Below the pieces are notes generated by a model that did not search any database, was not told the origin of the DNA, and saw nothing but the letters and a program-made list of their open reading frames with translations. This document shows positions 19,428 to 29,418 of a stretch of 64,000 bases of DNA, piece by piece; within the stretch, counting starts at the first letter, position 1; every line of letters starts with the position of its first letter. Source of the DNA: Henricia sp. BOLD:AAB3569 (Eukaryota; Echinodermata; Asteroidea; Spinulosida; Echinasteridae); contig JBBELK010000487.1 of assembly GCA_037783545.1 (NCBI GenBank), forward strand, positions 62,001 through 126,000, read 5' to 3'. Both the position numbers and the translations under genes were made by a program.

Positions 19428-19654
19428 TGCTATTTTGGCACGCTGACTCTGTCTTCTGTCTTCTAAAGTCGATCCGAGATGACCGCCGTCTCCAGAAGGG
19501 CTTACTTCATGTATCCATGTTATGAACAATGTTATAGCAGGCCTTTGTGTTTGTGCAGTCAAGTTTGTCTCACAGGACAGTCTTCTTCAGCTAGCTCATG
19601 ACAGACGATTGCAACTTTCAGCGCTGAGAGGTTGTCCAAAAGTGTGGCTTATGT

Positions 19655-19727
19655 GCCTCGTTGGCGCAGTCGGCAGCGCGTCAGTCTCATAATCTGAAGG
19701 TCGTGAGTTCGAGCCTCACACGGGGCA
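19655..19727 (+). tRNA. tRNA-Met(CAT), unit 31
   Basis: As unit 1. Confidence 0.96.
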
Positions 19728-19870
19728 GTCTCTGTCGTTTTGTAATGCTTCCCTTTTATATTATTGTTGTCTGCGTGAGGCTCAGGGTTTGGTAATGTCC
19801 TCATTTTAAACTGGAATGGCTCGTTTGGTTCCAACCATGCTGCTTGCGACCTGAAAGACAGCTTCACGTG

Positions 19871-19943
19871 GACCACGTGGCCTAATGGATAAGGCGTCCG
19901 ACTTCGGATCGGAAGATTGAGGGTTCGAATCCCTTCGTGGTTG
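19871..19943 (+). tRNA. tRNA-Arg(TCG), unit 31
   Basis: As unit 1. Confidence 0.96.
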
Positions 19944-20170
19944 TGCTATTTTGGCACGCTGACTCTGTCTTCTGTCTTCTAAAGTCGATCCGAGATGACC
20001 GCCGTCTCCAGAAGGGCTTACTTCATGTATCCATGTTATGAACAATGTTATAGCAGGCCTTTGTGTTTGTGCAGTCAAGTTTGTCTCACAGGACAGTCTT
20101 CTTCAGCTAGCTCATGACAGACGATTGCAACTTTCAGCGCTGAGAGGTTGTCCAAAAGTGTGGCTTATGT

Positions 20171-20243
20171 GCCTCGTTGGCGCAGTCGGCAGCGCGTCAG
20201 TCTCATAATCTGAAGGTCGTGAGTTCGAGCCTCACACGGGGCA
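20171..20243 (+). tRNA. tRNA-Met(CAT), unit 32
   Basis: As unit 1. Confidence 0.96.
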
Positions 20244-20386
20244 GTCTCTGTCGTTTTGTAATGCTTCCCTTTTATATTATTGTTGTCTGCGTGAGGCTCA
20301 GGGTTTGGTAATGTCCTCATTTTAAACTGGAATGGCTCGTTTGGTTCCAACCATGCTGCTTGCGACCTGAAAGACAGCTTCACGTG

Positions 20387-20459
20387 GACCACGTGGCCTA
20401 ATGGATAAGGCGTCCGACTTCGGATCGGAAGATTGAGGGTTCGAATCCCTTCGTGGTTG
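20387..20459 (+). tRNA. tRNA-Arg(TCG), unit 32
   Basis: As unit 1. Confidence 0.96.
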
Positions 20460-20686
20460 TGCTATTTTGGCACGCTGACTCTGTCTTCTGTCTTCTAAAG
20501 TCGATCCGAGATGACCGCCGTCTCCAGAAGGGCTTACTTCATGTATCCATGTTATGAACAATGTTATAGCAGGCCTTTGTGTTTGTGCAGTCAAGTTTGT
20601 CTCACAGGACAGTCTTCTTCAGCTAGCTCATGACAGACGATTGCAACTTTCAGCGCTGAGAGGTTGTCCAAAAGTGTGGCTTATGT

Positions 20687-20759
20687 GCCTCGTTGGCGCA
20701 GTCGGCAGCGCGTCAGTCTCACAATCTGAAGGTCGTGAGTTCGAGCCTCACACGGGGCA
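20687..20759 (+). tRNA. tRNA-Met body with CAC (valine) anticodon, unit 33
   Basis: One base differs from unit 1: T36 is C at 20722, so the anticodon at 20720-20722 is CAC, which pairs with the valine codon GUG. The rest of the tRNA-Met body, A and B boxes and T4 stop are intact. Methionyl-tRNA synthetase depends strongly on the CAU anticodon, so loss of methionine charging is likely. Whether any valine is attached is not predictable. A tRNA caller would probably name it tRNA-Val(CAC) or an isotype mismatch. Confidence 0.9.
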
Positions 20760-20902
20760 GTCTCTGTCGTTTTGTAATGCTTCCCTTTTATATTATTGTT
20801 GTCTGCGTGAGGCTCAGGGTTTGGTAATGTCCTCATTTTAAACTGGAATGGCTCGTTTGGTTCCAACCATGCTGCTTGCGACCTGAAAGACAGCTTCACG
20901 TG

Positions 20903-20975
20903 GACCACGTGGCCTAATGGATAAGGCGTCCGACTTCGGATCGGAAGATTGAGGGTTCGAATCCCTTCGTGGTTG
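20903..20975 (+). tRNA. tRNA-Arg(TCG), unit 33
   Basis: As unit 1. Confidence 0.96.
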
Positions 20976-21202
20976 TGCTATTTTGGCACGCTGACTCTGT
21001 CTTCTGTCTTCTAAAGTCGATCCGAGATGACCGCCGTCTCCAGAAGGGCTTACTTCATGTATCCATGTTATGAACAATGTTATAGCAGGCCTTTGTGTTT
21101 GTGCAGTCAAGTTTGTCTCACAGGACAGTCTTCTTCAGCTAGCTCATGACAGACGATTGCAACTTTCAGCGCTGAGAGGTTGTCCAAAAGTGTGGCTTAT
21201 GT

Positions 21203-21275
21203 GCCTCGTTGGCGCAGTCGGCAGCGCGTCAGTCTCATAATCTGAAGGTCGTGAGTTCGAGCCTCACACGGGGCA
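21203..21275 (+). tRNA. tRNA-Met(CAT), unit 34
   Basis: As unit 1. Confidence 0.96.
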
Positions 21276-21418
21276 GTCTCTGTCGTTTTGTAATGCTTCC
21301 CTTTTATATTATTGTTGTCTGCGTGAGGCTCAGGGTTTGGTAATGTCCTCATTTTAAACTGGAATGGCTCGTTTGGTTCCAACCATGCTGCTTGCGACCT
21401 GAAAGACAGCTTCACGTG

Positions 21419-21491
21419 GACCACGTGGCCTAATGGATAAGGCGTCCGACTTCGGATCGGAAGATTGAGGGTTCGAATCCCTTCGTGGTTG
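21419..21491 (+). tRNA. tRNA-Arg(TCG), unit 34
   Basis: As unit 1. Confidence 0.96.
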
Positions 21492-21718
21492 TGCTATTTT
21501 GGCACGCTGACTCTGTCTTCTGTCTTCTAAAGTCGATCCGAGATGACCGCCGTCTCCAGAAGGGCTTACTTCATGTATCCATGTTATGAACAATGTTATA
21601 GCAGGCCTTTGTGTTTGTGCAGTCAAGTTTGTCTCACAGGACAGTCTTCTTCAGCTAGCTCATGACAGACGATTGCAACTTTCAGCGCTGAGAGGTTGTC
21701 CAAAAGTGTGGCTTATGT

Positions 21719-21791
21719 GCCTCGTTGGCGCAGTCGGCAGCGCGTCAGTCTCATAATCTGAAGGTCGTGAGTTCGAGCCTCACACGGGGCA
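21719..21791 (+). tRNA. tRNA-Met(CAT), unit 35
   Basis: As unit 1. Confidence 0.96.
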
Positions 21792-21934
21792 GTCTCTGTC
21801 GTTTTGTAATGCTTCCCTTTTATATTATTGTTGTCTGCGTGAGGCTCAGGGTTTGGTAATGTCCTCATTTTAAACTGGAATGGCTCGTTTGGTTCCAACC
21901 ATGCTGCTTGCGACCTGAAAGACAGCTTCACGTG

Positions 21935-22007
21935 GACCACGTGGCCTAATGGATAAGGCGTCCGACTTCGGATCGGAAGATTGAGGGTTCGAATCCCTTC
22001 GTGGTTG
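21935..22007 (+). tRNA. tRNA-Arg(TCG), unit 35
   Basis: As unit 1. Confidence 0.96.
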
Positions 22008-22234
22008 TGCTATTTTGGCACGCTGACTCTGTCTTCTGTCTTCTAAAGTCGATCCGAGATGACCGCCGTCTCCAGAAGGGCTTACTTCATGTATCCATGT
22101 TATGAACAATGTTATAGCAGGCCTTTGTGTTTGTGCAGTCAAGTTTGTCTCACAGGACAGTCTTCTTCAGCTAGCTCATGACAGACGATTGCAACTTTCA
22201 GCGCTGAGAGGTTGTCCAAAAGTGTGGCTTATGT

Positions 22235-22307
22235 GCCTCGTTGGCGCAGTCGGCAGCGCGTCAGTCTCATAATCTGAAGGTCGTGAGTTCGAGCCTCACA
22301 CGGGGCA
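22235..22307 (+). tRNA. tRNA-Met(CAT), unit 36
   Basis: As unit 1. Confidence 0.96.
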
Positions 22308-22450
22308 GTCTCTGTCGTTTTGTAATGCTTCCCTTTTATATTATTGTTGTCTGCGTGAGGCTCAGGGTTTGGTAATGTCCTCATTTTAAACTGGAATGGC
22401 TCGTTTGGTTCCAACCATGCTGCTTGCGACCTGAAAGACAGCTTCACGTG

Positions 22451-22523
22451 GACCACGTGGCCTAATGGATAAGGCGTCCGACTTCGGATCGGAAGATTGA
22501 GGGTTCGAATCCCTTCGTGGTTG
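22451..22523 (+). tRNA. tRNA-Arg(TCG), unit 36
   Basis: As unit 1. The spacer has a private C to T at 22537, and the retroelement pair follows 80 bp downstream. Confidence 0.96.
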
Positions 22524-22603
22524 TGCTATTTTGGCATGCTGACTCTGTCTTCTGTCTTCTAAAGTCGATCCGAGATGACCGCCGTCTCCAGAAGGGCTTA
22601 CTT

Positions 22604-22736
22604 TCTTCCTCCATACTTCCGTCAGAAAATTCATTTCTTTTCTATTTATACCTCATGTGAGACGAAAAAAGGACAAAAACAGGTCAAATGTTTCCAATGG
22701 TGAACAGTGGCTAGGTCGTTGTGCGAACCTTGCTGT
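22604..22736 (-). repeat. element end repeat B2
   Basis: 133 bp, one mismatch to the copy at 23365-23497. Confidence 0.9.
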
Positions 22737-23216
22737 TCGATTTATTTTAAACTCCGCTAATCAGCTTGATTGGGATCAAATTATATGCACAAATGTAATA
22801 TCCTTCAAATGTGGTTGAAAACAATAATTATACACGACTGGTGTAAGCCGTATTAAAGGCCTATCGATTTAGAGGCTATCAAACTAGCGTCTGAACCAAG
22901 TTTGACGTATGAATTACGAGCTGTAAACAAATAAAAAAGTTCAGTGTCTAGGTCTCGACAATAAAGTGTCGAAGTTCAATAATTATCACCGTGCTAAAAT
23001 CGGTCAGAATCAATCAAGCTGAAAGAGAAAATAAAACACGTGTGTCGGAACTGGAACTGAATTCGGGTCGAGTGTCGGACCAGCACTGTGTGCTGGCGCT
23101 CGGTGGCCACGAAAAACCCCCAGCCATTGGAGGAAACGTGGGTGCATCCAGGGCACTCGACAGGGGTGCACTCCCCCGGTCCGAATTCCGATTGAAGTGG
23201 GAAAATGGGGTGGGCG
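22737..23216. other. 480-bp unique part of the left element
   Basis: No recognised coding region. Overlapping short frames on both strands continue only because stops are rare in the GC-richer part near 23050-23200. On the minus strand a pyrimidine-rich tract ending in TCTTTCAG at about 23017-23037 looks like a 3' splice site. Confidence 0.5.
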
Positions 23217-23360
23217 GGATTGTACAGCAAAGTTGACACGATTGACCGAGAGTGAGCTACTGAAGCGAACGTGGCGTTTATATAGCCAGTTGTTATGTAA
23301 TTCTATTGTGTTCAGTGTGAATACACTGGCACCTGTCGTTCTAAAACGAAAAGAAATTCC
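23217..23360 (-). repeat. element end repeat A2 with TATA box
   Basis: 144 bp, identical by eye to the copy at 24480-24623. It contains TATATAA on the minus strand (23284-23278). Confidence 0.9.
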
Positions 23361-23364
23361 ACTT

Positions 23365-23497
23365 TCTTCCTCCATACTTCCGTCAGAAAATTCATTTCTT
23401 TTCTATTTATACCTCATGTGAGACGAGAAAAGGACAAAAACAGGTCAAATGTTTCCAATGGTGAACAGTGGCTAGGTCGTTGTGCGAACCTTGCTGT
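23365..23497 (-). repeat. element end repeat B1
   Basis: 133 bp, matching 22604-22736. It begins directly after the internal ACTT. Confidence 0.9.
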
Positions 23498-23540
23498 AGT
23501 CTATAGAAAGTCGCAAAAGAAAGGGCGAAGGGGAAACAAA

Positions 23541-24088
23541 AAACAACGAAGGTAAAAAGGTATTAAATAACAAATTACGATTGCCAGTTCCGGTGTGGAA
23601 AGATCAACAATTGAGCATTGTGAGATTAAACTTTGAACGATATGCTCGATGCCAAATATTGGACGGACAAAAATAAAATAAAATAAAATAAATCCGCTGT
23701 CCCTCAAATCGAATTCGATACCAAACGATCGAATAAAATGTGTTATAAACTCAGTGCCATACGACTGGGTATACGCAAATGTCTATGCCGCCTCAAATAG
23801 ACGTTTACTGGCCTTCGGTGCACACGGAACGCGGAAAAAACAACAAAGGTAAAAAAGGTATTAAATAACAAATTACGATTGCCAGTTCCGGTGTGGAAAG
23901 ATCAACAATTTTAAAACATTGTGAAATTAAACTTTGAACGATGTGCTCGATGCCAATATTGGACGGACAAAAAATCCGCTGTCCCTCAAATCGAATTCGA
24001 TACCAAACGATCGAATAAAATGTGTTATAATCTCAGTGCCATACGACTGGGTGGACGCAAATGTCTATGCCGCCTCAATTAGACGTTT
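23541..24088. repeat. internal direct duplication of about 250-265 bp
   Basis: 23541-23806 and 23838-24088 are copies of each other with small indels. The first copy has an extra (AAAAT)n run at about 23668-23693. The second copy overlaps the truncated 3' end of the gag-like frame. Confidence 0.85.
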
Positions 24089-24445
24089 CTGCGATGTACT
24101 CTTTCACAACTCCCCAGCCGAGATCAGAACGGTCAGCAAGTCGTATGAGCTTTTGACGTTCCTTGATGGACTTCACGGCGGCGTTCCAGTCGGTCTTGGC
24201 CGAGTCGATGTCAAGGCTGTCAATGTTCTGAATGGCCGACTCGACAAGCGAAAGAAGCTTCTCGCAGTGCTTGTGCTGCTGTTGATGCCGTCGCGTTTGA
24301 ACGTCGGAACGTCTGATAAGCGTTGCTTCTTGCAAGCCGATTCGACCTTGAAGTCTAATGACTTAGAAAGGGCCTGGATAGCGTTCAGTATCTGATCACT
24401 GCTGGTACCGGACTCCGAACCGCCGACGCCCGGTTCGAGGGACAT
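24075..24445 (-). pseudogene. gag-like ORF1 remnant of a DIRS/Ngaro-type retroelement
   Basis: On the minus strand an ATG in good context (CGAACATGTC) at 24445 opens a frame rich in S and G at its start, then a hydrophobic-charged stretch (about residues 18-40). The frame loses coding character near 24290, where the reading continues in the neighbouring frame down to a TGA at 24077-24075. That second part contains LVESAIQNIDSLD and LADRSDLGWGVVKEYI, a pattern I associate with the ORF1 (Gag-like) proteins of DIRS/Ngaro elements in invertebrates. A single-base indel near 24285-24290 would explain the frame change. The frame then ends at the internal duplication, where family members continue, so it is both frameshifted and truncated. 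The family match is from memory of the motif and was not searched. Confidence 0.55.
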
Positions 24446-24479
24446 GTTCGATGCGGTGCGTGAAGACGTGTGTAGAATA

Positions 24480-24623
24480 GGATTGTACAGCAAAGTTGAC
24501 ACGATTGACCGAGAGTGAGCTACTGAAGCGAACGTGGCGTTTATATAGCCAGTTGTTATGTAATTCTATTGTGTTCAGTGTGAATACACTGGCACCTGTC
24601 GTTCTAAAACGAAAAGAAATTCC
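24480..24623 (-). repeat. element end repeat A1 with TATA box
   Basis: 144 bp, same as 23217-23360. It lies upstream of the gag-like frame on the minus strand, in the place of a promoter and 5' untranslated region. Confidence 0.9.
24541..24547 (-). promoter_or_regulatory. TATA box of the retroelement (A1)
   Basis: TATATAA on the minus strand, about 95 bp upstream of the gag-like ATG. A TCACTC initiator-like site lies about 32 bp downstream of it (24517-24512). A matching TATA box is in A2 at 23278-23284. Confidence 0.55.
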
Positions 24624-24774
24624 ACTTCATGTATCCATGTTATGAACAATGTTATAGCAGGCCTTTGTGTTTGTGCAGTCAAGTTTGTCTCACAGGACAG
24701 TCTTCTTCAGCTAGCTCATGACAGACGATTGCAACTTTCAGCGCTGAGAGGTTGTCCAAAAGTGTGGCTTATGT

Positions 24775-24847
24775 GCCTCGTTGGCGCAGTCGGCAGCGCG
24801 TCAGTCTCATAATCTGAAGGTCGTGAGTTCGAGCCTCACACGGGGCA
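24775..24847 (+). tRNA. tRNA-Met(CAT), unit 37
   Basis: As unit 1. Confidence 0.96.
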
Positions 24848-24990
24848 GTCTCTGTCGTTTTGTAATGCTTCCCTTTTATATTATTGTTGTCTGCGTGAGG
24901 CTCAGGGTTTGGTAATGTCCTCATTTTAAACTGGAATGGCTCGTTTGGTTCCAACCATGCTGCTTGCGACCTGAAAGACAGCTTCACGTG

Positions 24991-25063
24991 GACCACGTGG
25001 CCTAATGGATAAGGCGTCCGACTTCGGATCGGAAGATTGAGGGTTCGAATCCCTTCGTGGTTG
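24991..25063 (+). tRNA. tRNA-Arg(TCG), unit 37
   Basis: As unit 1. Confidence 0.96.
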
Positions 25064-25290
25064 TGCTATTTTGGCACGCTGACTCTGTCTTCTGTCTTCT
25101 AAAGTCGATCCGAGATGACCGCCGTCTCCAGAAGGGCTTACTTCATGTATCCATGTTATGAACAATGTTATAGCAGGCCTTTGTGTTTGTGCAGTCAAGT
25201 TTGTCTCACAGGACAGTCTTCTTCAGCTAGCTCATGACAGACGATTGCAACTTTCAGCGCTGAGAGGTTGTCCAAAAGTGTGGCTTATGT

Positions 25291-25363
25291 GCCTCGTTGG
25301 CGCAGTCGGCAGCGCGTCAGTCTCATAATCTGAAGGTCGTGAGTTCGAGCCTCACACGGGGCA
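25291..25363 (+). tRNA. tRNA-Met(CAT), unit 38
   Basis: As unit 1. Confidence 0.96.
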
Positions 25364-25506
25364 GTCTCTGTCGTTTTGTAATGCTTCCCTTTTATATTAT
25401 TGTTGTCTGCGTGAGGCTCAGGGTTTGGTAATGTCCTCATTTTAAACTGGAATGGCTCGTTTGGTTCCAACCATGCTGCTTGCGACCTGAAAGACAGCTT
25501 CACGTG

Positions 25507-25579
25507 GACCACGTGGCCTAATGGATAAGGCGTCCGACTTCGGATCGGAAGATTGAGGGTTCGAATCCCTTCGTGGTTG
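25507..25579 (+). tRNA. tRNA-Arg(TCG), unit 38
   Basis: As unit 1. Confidence 0.96.
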
Positions 25580-25806
25580 TGCTATTTTGGCACGCTGACT
25601 CTGTCTTCTGTCTTCTAAAGTCGATCCGAGATGACCGCCGTCTCCAGAAGGGCTTACTTCATGTATCCATGTTATGAACAATGTTATAGCAGGCCTTTGT
25701 GTTTGTGCAGTCAAGTTTGTCTCACAGGACAGTCTTCTTCAGCTAGCTCATGACAGACGATTGCAACTTTCAGCGCTGAGAGGTTGTCCAAAAGTGTGGC
25801 TTATGT

Positions 25807-25879
25807 GCCTCGTTGGCGCAGTCGGCAGCGCGTCAGTCTCATAATCTGAAGGTCGTGAGTTCGAGCCTCACACGGGGCA
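25807..25879 (+). tRNA. tRNA-Met(CAT), unit 39
   Basis: As unit 1. Confidence 0.96.
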
Positions 25880-26022
25880 GTCTCTGTCGTTTTGTAATGC
25901 TTCCCTTTTATATTATTGTTGTCTGCGTGAGGCTCAGGGTTTGGTAATGTCCTCATTTTAAACTGGAATGGCTCGTTTGGTTCCAACCATGCTGCTTGCG
26001 ACCTGAAAGACAGCTTCACGTG

Positions 26023-26095
26023 GACCACGTGGCCTAATGGATAAGGCGTCCGACTTCGGATCGGAAGATTGAGGGTTCGAATCCCTTCGTGGTTG
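26023..26095 (+). tRNA. tRNA-Arg(TCG), unit 39
   Basis: As unit 1. Confidence 0.96.
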
Positions 26096-26322
26096 TGCTA
26101 TTTTGGCACGCTGACTCTGTCTTCTGTCTTCTAAAGTCGATCCGAGATGACCGCCGTCTCCAGAAGGGCTTACTTCATGTATCCATGTTATGAACAATGT
26201 TATAGCAGGCCTTTGTGTTTGTGCAGTCAAGTTTGTCTCACAGGACAGTCTTCTTCAGCTAGCTCATGACAGACGATTGCAACTTTCAGCGCTGAGAGGT
26301 TGTCCAAAAGTGTGGCTTATGT

Positions 26323-26395
26323 GCCTCGTTGGCGCAGTCGGCAGCGCGTCAGTCTCATAATCTGAAGGTCGTGAGTTCGAGCCTCACACGGGGCA
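26323..26395 (+). tRNA. tRNA-Met(CAT), unit 40
   Basis: As unit 1. Confidence 0.96.
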
Positions 26396-26538
26396 GTCTC
26401 TGTCGTTTTGTAATGCTTCCCTTTTATATTATTGTTGTCTGCGTGAGGCTCAGGGTTTGGTAATGTCCTCATTTTAAACTGGAATGGCTCGTTTGGTTCC
26501 AACCATGCTGCTTGCGACCTGAAAGACAGCTTCACGTG

Positions 26539-26611
26539 GACCACGTGGCCTAATGGATAAGGCGTCCGACTTCGGATCGGAAGATTGAGGGTTCGAATCC
26601 CTTCGTGGTTG
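26539..26611 (+). tRNA. tRNA-Arg(TCG), unit 40
   Basis: As unit 1. Confidence 0.96.
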
Positions 26612-26838
26612 TGCTATTTTGGCACGCTGACTCTGTCTTCTGTCTTCTAAAGTCGATCCGAGATGACCGCCGTCTCCAGAAGGGCTTACTTCATGTATCC
26701 ATGTTATGAACAATGTTATAGCAGGCCTTTGTGTTTGTGCAGTCAAGTTTGTCTCACAGGACAGTCTTCTTCAGCTAGCTCATGACAGACGATTGCAACT
26801 TTCAGCGCTGAGAGGTTGTCCAAAAGTGTGGCTTATGT

Positions 26839-26911
26839 GCCTCGTTGGCGCAGTCGGCAGCGCGTCAGTCTCATAATCTGAAGGTCGTGAGTTCGAGCCT
26901 CACACGGGGCA
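26839..26911 (+). tRNA. tRNA-Met(CAT), unit 41
   Basis: As unit 1. Confidence 0.96.
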
Positions 26912-27054
26912 GTCTCTGTCGTTTTGTAATGCTTCCCTTTTATATTATTGTTGTCTGCGTGAGGCTCAGGGTTTGGTAATGTCCTCATTTTAAACTGGAA
27001 TGGCTCGTTTGGTTCCAACCATGCTGCTTGCGACCTGAAAGACAGCTTCACGTG

Positions 27055-27127
27055 GACCACGTGGCCTAATGGATAAGGCGTCCGACTTCGGATCGGAAGA
27101 TTGAGGGTTCGAATCCCTTCGTGGTTG
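27055..27127 (+). tRNA. tRNA-Arg(TCG), unit 41
   Basis: As unit 1. Confidence 0.96.
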
Positions 27128-27354
27128 TGCTATTTTGGCACGCTGACTCTGTCTTCTGTCTTCTAAAGTCGATCCGAGATGACCGCCGTCTCCAGAAGGG
27201 CTTACTTCATGTATCCATGTTATGAACAATGTTATAGCAGGCCTTTGTGTTTGTGCAGTCAAGTTTGTCTCACAGGACAGTCTTCTTCAGCTAGCTCATG
27301 ACAGACGATTGCAACTTTCAGCGCTGAGAGGTTGTCCAAAAGTGTGGCTTATGT

Positions 27355-27427
27355 GCCTCGTTGGCGCAGTCGGCAGCGCGTCAGTCTCATAATCTGAAGG
27401 TCGTGAGTTCGAGCCTCACACGGGGCA
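27355..27427 (+). tRNA. tRNA-Met(CAT), unit 42
   Basis: As unit 1. Confidence 0.96.
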
Positions 27428-27570
27428 GTCTCTGTCGTTTTGTAATGCTTCCCTTTTATATTATTGTTGTCTGCGTGAGGCTCAGGGTTTGGTAATGTCC
27501 TCATTTTAAACTGGAATGGCTCGTTTGGTTCCAACCATGCTGCTTGCGACCTGAAAGACAGCTTCACGTG

Positions 27571-27643
27571 GACCACGTGGCCTAATGGATAAGGCGTCCG
27601 ACTTCGGATCGGAAGATTGAGGGTTCGAATCCCTTCGTGGTTG
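27571..27643 (+). tRNA. tRNA-Arg(TCG), unit 42
   Basis: As unit 1. Confidence 0.96.
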
Positions 27644-27870
27644 TGCTATTTTGGCACGCTGACTCTGTCTTCTGTCTTCTAAAGTCGATCCGAGATGACC
27701 GCCGTCTCCAGAAGGGCTTACTTCATGTATCCATGTTATGAACAATGTTATAGCAGGCCTTTGTGTTTGTGCAGTCAAGTTTGTCTCACAGGACAGTCTT
27801 CTTCAGCTAGCTCATGACAGACGATTGCAACTTTCAGCGCTGAGAGGTTGTCCAAAAGTGTGGCTTATGT

Positions 27871-27943
27871 GCCTCGTTGGCGCAGTCGGCAGCGCGTCAG
27901 TCTCATAATCTGAAGGTCGTGAGTTCGAGCCTCACACGGGGCA
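27871..27943 (+). tRNA. tRNA-Met(CAT), unit 43
   Basis: As unit 1. Confidence 0.96.
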
Positions 27944-28086
27944 GTCTCTGTCGTTTTGTAATGCTTCCCTTTTATATTATTGTTGTCTGCGTGAGGCTCA
28001 GGGTTTGGTAATGTCCTCATTTTAAACTGGAATGGCTCGTTTGGTTCCAACCATGCTGCTTGCGACCTGAAAGACAGCTTCACGTG

Positions 28087-28159
28087 GACCACGTGGCCTA
28101 ATGGATAAGGCGTCCGACTTCGGATCGGAAGATTGAGGGTTCGAATCCCTTCGTGGTTG
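28087..28159 (+). tRNA. tRNA-Arg(TCG), unit 43
   Basis: As unit 1. Confidence 0.96.
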
Positions 28160-28386
28160 TGCTATTTTGGCACGCTGACTCTGTCTTCTGTCTTCTAAAG
28201 TCGATCCGAGATGACCGCCGTCTCCAGAAGGGCTTACTTCATGTATCCATGTTATGAACAATGTTATAGCAGGCCTTTGTGTTTGTGCAGTCAAGTTTGT
28301 CTCACAGGACAGTCTTCTTCAGCTAGCTCATGACAGACGATTGCAACTTTCAGCGCTGAGAGGTTGTCCAAAAGTGTGGCTTATGT

Positions 28387-28459
28387 GCCTCGTTGGCGCA
28401 GTCGGCAGCGCGTCAGTCTCATAATCTGAAGGTCGTGAGTTCGAGCCTCACACGGGGCA
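28387..28459 (+). tRNA. tRNA-Met(CAT), unit 44
   Basis: As unit 1. Confidence 0.96.
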
Positions 28460-28602
28460 GTCTCTGTCGTTTTGTAATGCTTCCCTTTTATATTATTGTT
28501 GTCTGCGTGAGGCTCAGGGTTTGGTAATGTCCTCATTTTAAACTGGAATGGCTCGTTTGGTTCCAACCATGCTGCTTGCGACCTGAAAGACAGCTTCACG
28601 TG

Positions 28603-28675
28603 GACCACGTGGCCTAATGGATAAGGCGTCCGACTTCGGATCGGAAGATTGAGGGTTCGAATCCCTTCGTGGTTG
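28603..28675 (+). tRNA. tRNA-Arg(TCG), unit 44
   Basis: As unit 1. Confidence 0.96.
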
Positions 28676-28902
28676 TGCTATTTTGGCACGCTGACTCTGT
28701 CTTCTGTCTTCTAAAGTCGATCCGAGATGACCGCCGTCTCCAGAAGGGCTTACTTCATGTATCCATGTTATGAACAATGTTATAGCAGGCCTTTGTGTTT
28801 GTGCAGTCAAGTTTGTCTCACAGGACAGTCTTCTTCAGCTAGCTCATGACAGACGATTGCAACTTTCAGCGCTGAGAGGTTGTCCAAAAGTGTGGCTTAT
28901 GT

Positions 28903-28975
28903 GCCTCGTTGGCGCAGTCGGCAGCGCGTCAGTCTCATAATCTGAAGGTCGTGAGTTCGAGCCTCACACGGGGCA
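28903..28975 (+). tRNA. tRNA-Met(CAT), unit 45
   Basis: As unit 1. Confidence 0.96.
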
Positions 28976-29118
28976 GTCTCTGTCGTTTTGTAATGCTTCC
29001 CTTTTATATTATTGTTGTCTGCGTGAGGCTCAGGGTTTGGTAATGTCCTCATTTTAAACTGGAATGGCTCGTTTGGTTCCAACCATGCTGCTTGCGACCT
29101 GAAAGACAGCTTCACGTG

Positions 29119-29191
29119 GACCACGTGGCCTAATGGATAAGGCGTCCGACTTCGGATCGGAAGATTGAGGGTTGGAATCCCTTCGTGGTTG
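29119..29191 (+). tRNA. tRNA-Arg(TCG), C56G variant, unit 45
   Basis: C56G at 29174. Confidence 0.7.
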
Positions 29192-29418
29192 TGCTATTTT
29201 GGCACGCTGACTCTGTCTTCTGTCTTCTAAAGTCGATCCGAGATGACCGCCGTCTCCAGAAGGGCTTACTTCATGTATCCATGTTATGAACAATGTTATA
29301 GCAGGCCTTTGTGTTTGTGCAGTCAAGTTTGTCTCACAGGACAGTCTTCTTCAGCTAGCTCATGACAGACGATTGCAACTTTCAGCGCTGAGAGGTTGTC
29401 CAAAAGTGTGGCTTATGT

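Larger units (their letters stand above)
13482..22603 (+). repeat. tRNA-Met/tRNA-Arg tandem array, block 2 (end of unit 19 to unit 36)
   Basis: It resumes exactly inside the tRNA-Met of unit 19 and runs in strict 516-bp phase to unit 36, where it is cut in the spacer after tRNA-Arg by the retroelement pair. No length variants. Only one C56G tRNA-Arg (unit 29) occurs in these 18 units. It includes the anticodon variant of unit 33. Confidence 0.98.
22604..24623 (-). mobile_element. tandem pair of DIRS/Ngaro-like retroelement remnants
   Basis: 2,020 bp inserted in the spacer of unit 36, with ACTT on both sides (22600-22603 and 24624-24627) and no loss of host sequence. Two elements with the same ends lie head to tail and are joined by a third ACTT (23361-23364): 22604-23360 (757 bp) and 23365-24623 (1,259 bp). 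Read on the minus strand the order is A1 (144 bp), gag-like remnant and repeats, B1 (133 bp), AAGT, A2 (144 bp), 480 bp of other sequence, B2 (133 bp). This resembles the split direct repeats A1-ORFs-B1-A2-B2 of Ngaro/PAT-type tyrosine-recombinase retrotransposons, except that 480 bp separates A2 from B2. No reverse transcriptase, RNase H or recombinase is present. The family call rests on this layout and the gag-like motif. Confidence 0.6.

Noticed and set aside
22991-23375. Overlapping frames on both strands near 23.0-23.4 kb
   Set aside because: Several mutually exclusive frames cover the same bases; one starts only at GTG within the terminal repeat. No domain seen.
23934-24395. 153-codon plus-strand frame
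   Set aside because: Antisense to the gag-like remnant and the internal duplication; the minus strand has the recognisable motif.
22604-24623. LTR retrotransposon
   Set aside because: The outer ends are not direct repeats of each other: the left end has only the 133-bp segment and the right end only the 144-bp segment. No TG...CA ends or primer-binding site.
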